Of a stretch of 64,000 nucleotides of DNA, positions 27,652 to 35,196 are shown in pieces. The notes under the pieces were generated by a model that had not been told where the DNA came from, did no database searches, and saw only the letters and a program-made list of their open reading frames with translations. This DNA comes from Simonsiella sp051414845 (GTDB taxonomy: Bacteria > Pseudomonadota > Gammaproteobacteria > Burkholderiales > Neisseriaceae): assembly GCA_051414845.1 (NCBI GenBank), contig CP183313.1:1178001-1242000 (forward strand), given 5' to 3'. Each line of letters starts with the position of its first letter. The first letter of the stretch is position 1. The position numbers and the translations under genes are program-made.

Positions 27652-27725
27652 GGCGAAATAGCATAGGGGTAATGCAGCGGATTGCAAATCCGTGGACTCC
27701 AGTTCGATTCTGGATTTCGCCTCCA
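27652..27725 (+). tRNA. tRNA-Cys (GCA)
   Basis: A 74-base canonical cloverleaf: acceptor GGCGAAA/TTTCGCC, loop TTGCAAA with anticodon GCA, T-loop TTCGATT, discriminator U73 and encoded CCA. Confidence 0.95.
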
Positions 27726-27737
27726 ACATTTTTCAAT

Positions 27738-27815
27738 GGCGGGGTGGCAGAGTGTTTATGCGATAAGGGGTGCAACCCTTATACAGGCTGGTTAAAATCC
27801 ACGCCCCCGCCTCCA
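27738..27815 (+). tRNA. Non-canonical tRNA-like gene with GCA triplet
   Basis: 78 bases between tRNA-Cys and tRNA-Leu. The 7-bp acceptor is perfect (GGCGGGG with CCCCGCC), followed by U73 and encoded CCA. The anticodon arm has a 7-bp stem (ATAAGGG/CCCTTAT) and a 6-base loop GTGCAA holding GCA. The D-arm has only 3 bp, and its loop GAGTGTTTA has no GG pair. The T-loop TTAAAAT lacks the TTC-purine-A pattern, and its stem pairs fully only with a bulge. It may be a decayed tRNA-Cys copy or a tRNA of unusual structure. Co-transcription with its neighbours is likely. Confidence 0.6.
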
Positions 27816-27845
27816 AGTTTATTGAATCAAATCCAGTTTAAGAGT

Positions 27846-27935
27846 GCCTGGGTGGTGAAATTGGTAGACACAGCGGACTTAAAATCCGCCGGCCCTAATA
27901 CGGCCGTACCGGTTCGATTCCGGTCCTAGGCACCA
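27846..27935 (+). tRNA. tRNA-Leu (UAA)
   Basis: A 90-base type II tRNA: anticodon arm GCGGACTTAAAATCCGC with UAA, a long variable arm, T-loop TTCGATT and encoded CCA. It corresponds in position to leuZ of E. coli. Confidence 0.96.
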
Positions 27936-27943
27936 ATTATTTT

Positions 27944-27970
27944 AAAAGACCGTTTTTAACGGTCTTTTTT
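27944..27970 (+). terminator. Intrinsic terminator of the tRNA operon
   Basis: 11-bp stem AAAAGACCGTT / AACGGTCTTTT with a 3-base loop, then T's, immediately after tRNA-Leu. Confidence 0.9.
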
Positions 27971-28001
27971 ATATATATAAAAATCTCTAACACACAAAAT
28001 A

Positions 28002-28106
28002 CAGTCACTTAAACACAAAATACTACTACGTTGCCAACGCCCTTATATACTTAATGTACACAGCGGGCCTGGTCGCCTTGTCCTATTTTTATTTTAAGCG
28101 ACTATA
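28002..28106. mobile_element. Correia-like element, short form (105 bp)
   Basis: The ends ACAGTCACTTAAA and TTTTAAGCGACTATA are inverted repeats. The interior CGTTGCCAACGCCCTTATATACTTAATGTACA matches, in reverse, the copies at 34943, 45632 and 58049. Confidence 0.75.
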
Positions 28107-28107
28107 A

Positions 28108-28145
28108 AAAAAGATGAAATCTCCAATAAGAGATTTCATCTTTTT
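28108..28145 (-). terminator. Terminator of the HerA-like ATPase gene
   Basis: A 14-bp stem AAAAGATGAAATCT / AGATTTCATCTTTT directly downstream of the stop at 28151 on the minus strand, with T-rich flanks on both strands. Confidence 0.8.
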
Positions 28146-28150
28146 ATTCG

Positions 28151-29680
28151 TTATTTCAACATATTCTTAATCACACCCATCACACTACGCGAAATCGCGT
28201 TGGTTACTTGCTTATTGATTTGATTGCCCACGCTGTCTGCCAAATCATAAGCGATGCCTTGATTGGATTTTTTGCGACCGCCAAACAGTCCGCCTAAAAA
28301 ACCGTCCATCATGCCTAGTTTGTCCGCTTCTTTGGCGGCGGCTTGTTCGGCAGCGGCGGTTTGTTTTGCCGATTCTGCAGCTTGTTGCGCGCTCGCTTGT
28401 TCGTTGGCGTGTTGCGCCAAAGCTTCAAAAGCGGAGAAATTGTCCACCATGTCTTTGTAATGCGGATATAAATCATCGTTTTGATACAAGGCATTGCGCT
28501 CGTCTGCGCTCAATGGTGCAAGCTGCGATTGCGGCGGCATAATGTAGGCGCGTTCTACTACGCTTGGCTGCCCTTTTTCATCCAAAAACGACACCAAAGC
28601 CTCGCCCACGCCCAATTCGGTAATCACTTGCGCCACATTCAAATCAGGATTGCTGCGGAACGTATCCGCCGTCGCGCGCACGGCTTTTTGGTCGCGTGGC
28701 GTAAAGGCACGCAAAGCATGTTGCACACGATTGCCCAGTTGTCCCAACACAGTATCAGGCAAATCCAAAGGATTTTGTGTCACAAAATACACGCCCACGC
28801 CTTTGGAGCGAATCAGGCGCACCACTTGCTCTACTTGGTCGGTCAATTCTTGGCTGGCGTTGTCAAAAATCAAATGCGCTTCATCAAAAAACAACACAAA
28901 TTTCGGCTGTGGCAAATCGCCCACTTCGGGCAAGGTTTCAAATAATTCCGCCAAAAACCACAACAAAAACGCGCTATACAAACGCGGCGAGCGCATCAGT
29001 TTTTCCGAATTTAAGATGTTAATGACACCTTTGCCATTGTCCGTTTGCAGCCAATCTTGCAAATTCAACTCAGGCTGCCCGAAAAACAAATCCGCCCCCT
29101 CGCTTTCCAATTGCAAAAATTGACGCTGAATCGCACCCACGCTGGCAGCAGAAACGTTACCATAAGTGGCACGATATTCGGCAGCATTTTCCGCCACAAA
29201 TTGCAGCATGCCGCGCAAATCTTTCAAATCAATCAAATGCCAACCCTTGTCGTCGGCAACGCGAAACACCAAATTCAACACGCCCTCTTGTGTGGCATTC
29301 AAATTCATCAAACGCGCCAACAATAAAGGTCCCATCTCCGAAATGCTCACGCGCACAGGAATGCCTGTTTCGCCATAAACATCCCAAAAACGCACGGGAT
29401 AGCCTTGCAAATAGCTTTCGTCCAAATCATATTGCGCCATGCGTTCCGCCACAAAACCGCTGTGGTTGCCTGCGCGAATAATGCCCAACAAATCGCCTTT
29501 CACATCCGCCATAAACACAGGCACGCCATGCGCAGCAAAAGTTTCTGCCATTTTGCGTAAAGTAACGGTTTTGCCCGTCCCTGTTGCTCCAGCGATTAAG
29601 CCGTGTCGGTTTGCCATTTTTGGTATTAAATCAATGGCTTGTTTCTGATGATTGTGGGCGATGGTGTAATTGGTTTGCAT
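28151..29680 (-). CDS. HerA/DUF853-like ATPase (YjgR type)
   Basis: A 509 aa FtsK/HerA-related ATPase. The P-loop GATGTGKT is at residues 31-38, MADVKGDLLG follows, and a Walker B-type FVLFFDEAHLIFDNA lies near 263. The Q/R motifs VYFVTQNPLDLPD and LGNRVQHALRAFTPRDQKA are present. An Ala/Gln/Glu-rich helix (about 420-450) precedes a GGLFGG segment. This layout is that of the DUF853 family (E. coli YjgR), whose physiological role is not known. It is monocistronic. Confidence 0.9.
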   Translation of the reverse strand: MQTNYTIAHNHQKQAIDLIPKMANRHGLIAGATGTGKTVTLRKMAETFAAHGVPVFMADVKGDLLGIIRAGNHSGFVAERMAQYDLDESYLQGYPVRFWDVYGETGIPVRVSISEMGPLLLARLMNLNATQEGVLNLVFRVADDKGWHLIDLKDLRGMLQFVAENAAEYRATYGNVSAASVGAIQRQFLQLESEGADLFFGQPELNLQDWLQTDNGKGVINILNSEKLMRSPRLYSAFLLWFLAELFETLPEVGDLPQPKFVLFFDEAHLIFDNASQELTDQVEQVVRLIRSKGVGVYFVTQNPLDLPDTVLGQLGNRVQHALRAFTPRDQKAVRATADTFRSNPDLNVAQVITELGVGEALVSFLDEKGQPSVVERAYIMPPQSQLAPLSADERNALYQNDDLYPHYKDMVDNFSAFEALAQHANEQASAQQAAESAKQTAAAEQAAAKEADKLGMMDGFLGGLFGGRKKSNQGIAYDLADSVGNQINKQVTNAISRSVMGVIKNMLK

Positions 29681-29865
29681 AAAGGCAGCCTGAAAAAGGG
29701 GAAATAAAAAACGCGGCTATGATAGCGCGAAGTTTGGTTTTAGAAAAGAATGTAAATGTCGGCAATATGATTTTTCAGGCTGCTTGGAAAGTCAAATAGT
29801 CTCAAAGTTTCGTGTTTTGTTTTAAAATACCGTTTTTTTAACCTTGTTAGTTGAAAGGACATCTC

Positions 29866-31419
29866 ATGAAAAAAAACCATTCAAGCTGGCGAACTGTTTT
29901 AATTGTGTCGTCTGTTGTTGCCGTTGGTGCGGCGTTTTATTTACACAATATGCCGCAAGCACACAGTGCGCCGATTGCCGCCGCCGTGTCGCAATTGAAA
30001 AACACGCAGCAGCAATCTGCCGCGCAATTTTTGCAAAAAGACAAGCCGACCTTGATTAAATTTTGGGCAAGCTGGTGTCCGCTGTGTTTGTCGGAATTGA
30101 AGCACACGGAAGATTGGGCGCAAGACAAACGCTTTGCGGGAGCGAATGTGCTGACGATTGCGTCGCCGAATTTTTTGGGCGAAAAGAAAGACGGCGATTT
30201 TCAATCGTGGTATGCAGGTTTGGATTATCCGCATTTGCCTGTGTTTGTTGATGTGGGCGGTAATATTGCTAAGCAATTGAATATTCAAGTTTATCCGTCG
30301 TGGGCGGTGCTGGATAAAGACGGCAAAGTGGCGCGAATTATCAAAGGCAGCCTGAACGAAAAGCAGACGTTGGCGTTGATTGACAATCCGCAGGCGGATA
30401 TTGCGCAATTGAAACAAGATTTTTATCAGCCGAAAAAAGATGCCACGAGCGATAAAACCATGAACACGCGCACTATTTATTTGGCGGGCGGCTGTTTTTG
30501 GGGCTTGGAAGCGTATTTTCAGCGCATTGATGGCGTGGTGGACGCAGTGTCGGGTTATGCCAATGGCAAAACGGCAAATCCGAGCTATGAAGACGTGGTG
30601 CAGCGCAACACGGGACATGCGGAAACGGTGCGCGTAACCTACGATGCGGACAAATTGAGTTTGGCGGATATTTTGCAATATTATTTGCGCGTGATTGACC
30701 CGACGAGCCTAAACAAGCAAGGCAACGACCGCGGCACGCAATATCGCACGGGCGTGTATTTTACCGATGAATCGGAAAAACCGATTATTGCCAAGGCGTT
30801 ACAAGACGCGCAGCAAAAGTTTAAACAACCGATTGTGGTGGAAAATCTGCCCTTGCAGCATTTTTATCCCGCGGAAGAATATCATCAGGATTATTTGATT
30901 AAAAATCCAAATGGTTATTGCCATATTAATTTAAATGAAGCGGATAAACCATTGGCAGGAAAAGGTTTTAATTTGGCGACCTATCAAAAGCCGAGCGACG
31001 ATGTCTTGAAACGTCTGTTGACGGACGAGCAATATGAAGTGACGCAAAAAGGCGATACAGAACGCGCATTTAGCCATGAATACGACCATTTGTTTGACAA
31101 GGGCTTGTATGTGGACGTGGTGAGCGGCGAGCCGTTGTTTAGTTCGGCGGATAAGTATGATTCGGGCTGTGGTTGGCCCAGTTTCACGCGCCCGATTGAA
31201 GAGGCGGTAATTACGCGCCACGATGATTTGAGCTACAACATGCGCCGCGTGGAAGTGCGCAGCCGTGCGGCGGATTCGCATTTGGGGCATGTGTTTCCCG
31301 ACGGCCCGAAAGAGAAGGGCGGTTTGCGCTATTGCATTAACGGCGCGAGTTTGAAATTTATCCCGTTCGCGCAAATGGACGGCGCAGGTTATGGCGCGTG
31401 GAAGAAGTTTGTGCAGTGA
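29866..31419 (+). CDS. msrAB: Trifunctional thioredoxin / methionine sulfoxide reductase A and B
   Basis: Neisserial PilB/MsrAB (517 aa). Order: signal anchor (about 9-26), thioredoxin-like domain with C71-P-L-C74, MsrA domain with catalytic C210 in GGCFWG, and MsrB domain with SGCGWPSF and catalytic C490 in RYCINGASLKF. The N-terminal domain takes electrons from the membrane to recycle both reductases, which repair oxidised methionines in envelope proteins. Ribosome site AAAGGAC supports the ATG at 29866; a start five codons upstream is less likely. Confidence 0.96.
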   Translation: MKKNHSSWRTVLIVSSVVAVGAAFYLHNMPQAHSAPIAAAVSQLKNTQQQSAAQFLQKDKPTLIKFWASWCPLCLSELKHTEDWAQDKRFAGANVLTIASPNFLGEKKDGDFQSWYAGLDYPHLPVFVDVGGNIAKQLNIQVYPSWAVLDKDGKVARIIKGSLNEKQTLALIDNPQADIAQLKQDFYQPKKDATSDKTMNTRTIYLAGGCFWGLEAYFQRIDGVVDAVSGYANGKTANPSYEDVVQRNTGHAETVRVTYDADKLSLADILQYYLRVIDPTSLNKQGNDRGTQYRTGVYFTDESEKPIIAKALQDAQQKFKQPIVVENLPLQHFYPAEEYHQDYLIKNPNGYCHINLNEADKPLAGKGFNLATYQKPSDDVLKRLLTDEQYEVTQKGDTERAFSHEYDHLFDKGLYVDVVSGEPLFSSADKYDSGCGWPSFTRPIEEAVITRHDDLSYNMRRVEVRSRAADSHLGHVFPDGPKEKGGLRYCINGASLKFIPFAQMDGAGYGAWKKFVQ

Positions 31420-31481
31420 GTTTCAGGCAGCGTGATATGGAGCGCGGACCTCCTCGTCCGCAAAAATAATGTGTTGAATGA

Positions 31482-31513
31482 ATGGAGAGCGGACGGGGAC
31501 GTCCGCTCTCCAT
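31482..31513. repeat. 13-bp perfect hairpin (GCGGAC inverted repeat)
   Basis: ATGGAGAGCGGAC / GTCCGCTCTCCAT with a 6-base loop. A related shorter hairpin (GCGGACCTCCTCGTCCGC) lies at 31444-31461. No T run follows, so a terminator role for msrAB is uncertain. Confidence 0.6.
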
Positions 31514-31551
31514 TTGTGGTTTCAGGCTGCCTGAAAATAAATAATCTCCTC

Positions 31552-31571
31552 ATTCCCGCGCAGGCGGGAAT
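31552..31571. repeat. Single dRS3-like repeat
   Basis: ATTCCCGCGCAGGCGGGAAT is a perfect match to the pattern ATTCCC-N8-GGGAAT. Unlike other copies in the window it has no partner nearby. Confidence 0.75.
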
Positions 31572-31614
31572 GACGGCGTAGTACGTTGTGCAAAGTTTTC
31601 AGGCAGCCTGAAAC

Positions 31615-32997
31615 TCATTCATCTACCAAGTCCCGACAAAGTTGCACCGCCTCTTGCAAACTCGCCACGCCGTGCAGCGTTAAATTTGGAAATTCGCTTG
31701 TGTTTTTCGGCATATTCGCTTTCGGCACGATGGCGCGTTTGAAACCCAATTTTTCCGCTTCTTTCAAACGCTCTTGTCCGCGCGGCACGGGGCGGATTTC
31801 GCCACTCAAACCGATTTCGCCAAACGCGACCATTTTTTCAGGTAAAGGCTTGTTTCTGAAACTGGAAACCATCGCCAACACCGCCGCCAAATCCGCCGCA
31901 GGTTCGCCAATTTTCACGCCGCCCACCGCGTTCAAAAACACATCTTGGTCAAAACACGCAATCCCAGCATGACGGTTCAGCACAGCCAGCAACATCGCCA
32001 AACGGTTTTGCTCCAAACCCACCGTTAAGCGTTTGGGCGTGAAACCGTGCGCATCGTCCACAAGCGATTGAATTTCCACCAATAATGGGCGCGTTCCTTC
32101 CTGCGTTACCAACACGCATGAACCCGCCACGTCATCACGATAGCTCGCCAAAAAAATCGCGGACGGATTGGATACGCCTTTCAAGCCCGTTTCCGTCATC
32201 GCAAACACGCCCAATTCGTTTGCCGCGCCAAAGCGGTTTTTAATCGCGCGTATCATGCGATGATTGGAATGCTGGTCGCCTTCAAAATACAACACGGTGT
32301 CCACCATGTGTTCCAACACGCGCGGACCCGCAATCGCACCGTCTTTGGTAACGTGTCCGACAAAAATCATGGCGATGCCCATTTGTTTGGCAATGCGCGT
32401 GAGTTGCGCGGCACATTCGCGCACTTGCGACACGGAGCCGGGCGCGGACGTGATTTGGTCGGAATACATGGTTTGAATGGAGTCAATCACGACCACGCTG
32501 GGCGCGTGTTGTTTTAAGGCAGCCTGAATCGCTTCCAAACGGATTTCGGCAAGCAAATTCACGCCTTGTGCATTCAAGCCCAAACGTTGGGCGCGTAGGG
32601 CGACTTGTTGGGCGGATTCTTCGCCTGAAATGTACAAAACATTGCGCATTTTCGCCATTAAAGCAATGGTTTGTAAGAGTAATGTGGATTTGCCAATACC
32701 GGGATTGCCACCCAATAAAATCACCGAACCGTCCACCAAACCGCCGCCGAGTACGCGGTCAAGTTCGCCCATGCCCGTCGCCACACGCGGCACTTCGGTG
32801 GCGGTAACTTTGGACAATTCTTGAACCTGCGTGGTGTCCGCCGCCCACGATTGGAAACGGGCATTTTTCGGTTCGGGCGCGGCTAGGCTTTCTTGCAGCG
32901 TGTTCCATTCGCCGCAATGGGGGCATTTGCCCATCCATTTGGGCGTTGTACCACCACATTCAGTGCAGGTATAAACGGTTTTCGGGGCTTTTGCCAT
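31615..32997 (-). CDS. radA: DNA repair protein RadA
   Basis: RadA (460 aa) promotes branch migration in recombination and, in naturally competent bacteria, in uptake-dependent recombination. N-terminal C4 zinc finger (C11, C14, C25, C28), Walker A GGNPGIGKS at 96-104, RadA signature KNRFG near 257, and a C-terminal Lon-type domain (GGVKIGEPAADLA, FGEIGLSGEIRPV). Its DUS-rich neighbourhood fits a competent organism. It is divergent from tsaE. Confidence 0.97.
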   Translation of the reverse strand: MAKAPKTVYTCTECGGTTPKWMGKCPHCGEWNTLQESLAAPEPKNARFQSWAADTTQVQELSKVTATEVPRVATGMGELDRVLGGGLVDGSVILLGGNPGIGKSTLLLQTIALMAKMRNVLYISGEESAQQVALRAQRLGLNAQGVNLLAEIRLEAIQAALKQHAPSVVVIDSIQTMYSDQITSAPGSVSQVRECAAQLTRIAKQMGIAMIFVGHVTKDGAIAGPRVLEHMVDTVLYFEGDQHSNHRMIRAIKNRFGAANELGVFAMTETGLKGVSNPSAIFLASYRDDVAGSCVLVTQEGTRPLLVEIQSLVDDAHGFTPKRLTVGLEQNRLAMLLAVLNRHAGIACFDQDVFLNAVGGVKIGEPAADLAAVLAMVSSFRNKPLPEKMVAFGEIGLSGEIRPVPRGQERLKEAEKLGFKRAIVPKANMPKNTSEFPNLTLHGVASLQEAVQLCRDLVDE

Positions 32998-33242
32998 ATT
33001 GGTTTTCCTCTAATGGTTTCAGGCAGCATTATAATTCGACTATACAAAAAAAATAATTCGACTATACAAAAAAAGGCTGCCTGAAATCTTGCGTAACTTT
33101 TCAGGCAGCCTGAAATATGCTTATTTTTGAAATAAAAAAGTGTCGCAATCATACAAAAACGCGCAAAAACGCTTGGATAAAGGCTTTAAGTTCTTTATAA
33201 TTCGCTAGTTTTTCTTTGTTCAACTTGATTGATGTTGTCTGT

Positions 33243-33701
33243 ATGGCTTATTCCCAATTTCTTGCTGATGAACGCGCTACTTTGGCGTTTGGTGCGCAAT
33301 GCGCCAAACTGTTTCGCGCGCCTGCTACGGTGTATTTACAAGGCGACTTAGGCGCAGGCAAAACCACGTTTGTACGCGGTTTATTGCAAGGTTTCGGCTA
33401 TGATGGCACAGTCAAAAGTCCTACTTACGCCGTTGTCGAAAGTTACAGGTTGCCTGAAATCGATGTGAACCACTTTGATTTGTACCGCTTCGCGTCGCCC
33501 GAAGAATGGCAAGACGCGGGTTTAAATGAATTATTTGATGAACGCAGTTTGTGTTTAATTGAATGGGCAAATCAAGGCGGCGAATTTGTTCCCGCCGCAC
33601 AATGGTGTTTGAGCTTAGAAAGAGAAAACGAAGGTCGTCGCGCCACATTGAGCGCACATAATCCACAACAACAGCAGGAGCTTACAACATGGCAATCCTA
33701 A
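33243..33701 (+). CDS. tsaE: tRNA threonylcarbamoyladenosine biosynthesis ATPase TsaE
   Basis: TsaE (152 aa) is the P-loop ATPase that partners TsaB/TsaD in making t6A37 of ANN-decoding tRNAs. GDLGAGKTT lies at residues 34-42, followed by VKSPTYAVVE, HFDLYR and a C-terminal LCLIEWANQG, all in family order. I chose the ATG at 33243; a TTG at 33216 would add nine residues. The stop overlaps the amiC start by 13 bases, so the two are coupled, an arrangement known in other bacteria. Confidence 0.92.
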   Translation: MAYSQFLADERATLAFGAQCAKLFRAPATVYLQGDLGAGKTTFVRGLLQGFGYDGTVKSPTYAVVESYRLPEIDVNHFDLYRFASPEEWQDAGLNELFDERSLCLIEWANQGGEFVPAAQWCLSLERENEGRRATLSAHNPQQQQELTTWQS

Positions 33702-34933
33702 ATCGTCGTGCCCTGCTCGCTGTGGGAGTGGGCGGCGCGCTTACCGCATTAACCACCGCCTTATGGGCGGCACCCAAATTTCTTTCAGGCAGCATCACAT
33801 CCTCTGACAACCGCCGCACGCGTGTCGCTTTGCAAGCCGATGGCGACTTCAAATACCGCTATTTCACGCTCAGCCAACCCGACCGTTTGGTAATTGACAT
33901 CGATGGCATGGTGCAAAACAACGCACTGATGGCGCTGGCAAATAAAGTGCAGCCAAACGATAGCTTCATTGCCCGCATTCGTTTAGGGCAAAAAGACGCG
34001 CAAACCGTGCGCATTGTGTTTGATTTAAAACGCCCTATCCAAGCCAATATTTCGCGCAATAAAAATAATTTAATCGTTGATTTAGTGGAAAAAACCACTA
34101 ATCCTAATACAATTAAAAACGCCGTCGCTGCGCCTGCAACACAAAAAGCCAAAGCCAGCAGCAATCAATCCGATGAATTGGGCGCATTGATTGAACAACG
34201 TCAGCAGCAATACGCCACCGACACTACTGTACAAAAATCAGCTACCAAACGTCGCCCTGTTATCATGCTTGATGCAGGACACGGTGGCAAAGACCCAGGA
34301 GCAATTGGTCCAAGTGGGTTAAAAGAAAAAGATGTAACGCTTGCTTATGCGCTTGAAACCAAGCGACTTTTAGAAGCCAAAGGTTACGAAGTACACATGA
34401 CGCGCGACAATGATACTTTCGTCAAACTCGCGGACCGCCGCCGCAAAGCGCGTGATGTGAAAGCTGATTTATTCATTTCTATTCATGCTAACGCCTCTGA
34501 GCAAACGAATGTGCGCGGCAGTGATATTTTTGTTTGGGGCGCACAAGCTAACAGCGAACGTGCACGCAAACTAGCGCAAGCCGAAAATGATGTGGACTAC
34601 ATGGATGGCATGCCGAGCGTAGGTAACAAAAACGTCGATATGATTTTAACCGACATGATGCGCACACAAACAGAAACCGATTCATCGCGTTTGGGCAACC
34701 AAATCCTGCGCCGCTTTACGCGTCATGGCAAAGTGCTGCAAAATCAAGTTGAAAAAGGCGATTTTGTGGTATTGCGTTCGCTCGATATTCCTTCTATCTT
34801 GATTGAATTAGCGTTTATATCTAATCCACAAGATGAGAAATTGCTTGCCGATAAAGCTTATCGCCGCAATATGTCGGTGGCGATTGCAGACAGCGTAGAA
34901 AACTACTTAAAAAATGCCATCTTAAATAGTTAA
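33689..34933 (+). CDS. amiC: N-acetylmuramoyl-L-alanine amidase, Tat-exported
   Basis: AmiC-type amidase (414 aa) that cleaves peptidoglycan side chains during cell separation. N-terminal twin-arginine signal (NRRALLAVGVG, then a hydrophobic run to AWA), AMIN domain about 40-140, linker, then the zinc amidase_3 domain: LDAGHGGKDPGAIG near 192, the HANA motif near 270, and IPSILIELAFISNP near 375. A DUS-like FLSGS follows the signal. Terminated by the hairpin at 35059-35087. Confidence 0.94.
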   Translation: MAILNRRALLAVGVGGALTALTTALWAAPKFLSGSITSSDNRRTRVALQADGDFKYRYFTLSQPDRLVIDIDGMVQNNALMALANKVQPNDSFIARIRLGQKDAQTVRIVFDLKRPIQANISRNKNNLIVDLVEKTTNPNTIKNAVAAPATQKAKASSNQSDELGALIEQRQQQYATDTTVQKSATKRRPVIMLDAGHGGKDPGAIGPSGLKEKDVTLAYALETKRLLEAKGYEVHMTRDNDTFVKLADRRRKARDVKADLFISIHANASEQTNVRGSDIFVWGAQANSERARKLAQAENDVDYMDGMPSVGNKNVDMILTDMMRTQTETDSSRLGNQILRRFTRHGKVLQNQVEKGDFVVLRSLDIPSILIELAFISNPQDEKLLADKAYRRNMSVAIADSVENYLKNAILNS

Positions 34934-34942
34934 GTACTTTTT

Positions 34943-35050
34943 TATAGTCGCTTAAAATAAAAATAGGGCAAAGCGACAACGACCGCCGTGTACATCCAGT
35001 ACATAAGGGAACTGGCAACGCAGTCGTATTTTTAATTTTAAGTGACTATA
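34943..35050. mobile_element. Correia-like element, short form (108 bp)
   Basis: The ends TATAGTCGCTTAAAAT and ATTTTAAGTGACTATA are inverted repeats. The interior CCGTGTACATCCAGTACATAA is shared with the copies at 45632 and 58049. It lies between amiC and its terminator. Confidence 0.85.
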
Positions 35051-35058
35051 AATTTAAA

Positions 35059-35087
35059 ACCCCACAATCATAATTTGATTGCGGGGT
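35059..35087 (+). terminator. Terminator after amiC and the Correia-like element
   Basis: A 12-bp stem ACCCCACAATCA / TGATTGCGGGGT with one mismatch, followed by CTTTATTTT. Confidence 0.7.
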
Positions 35088-35196
35088 CTTTATTTTAAAC
35101 TTTATCGATACTTCAAATGAAAAACACGACAGCCTTGCTCATGAATGCTCTTATATACGCGTTGTACACGGCAAGCTTATTTCAAGCAATGATATT

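Noticed and set aside
27552..27929. Open frames over the tRNA cluster
   Set aside because: They are translations of tRNA genes and are not expected to be genes.
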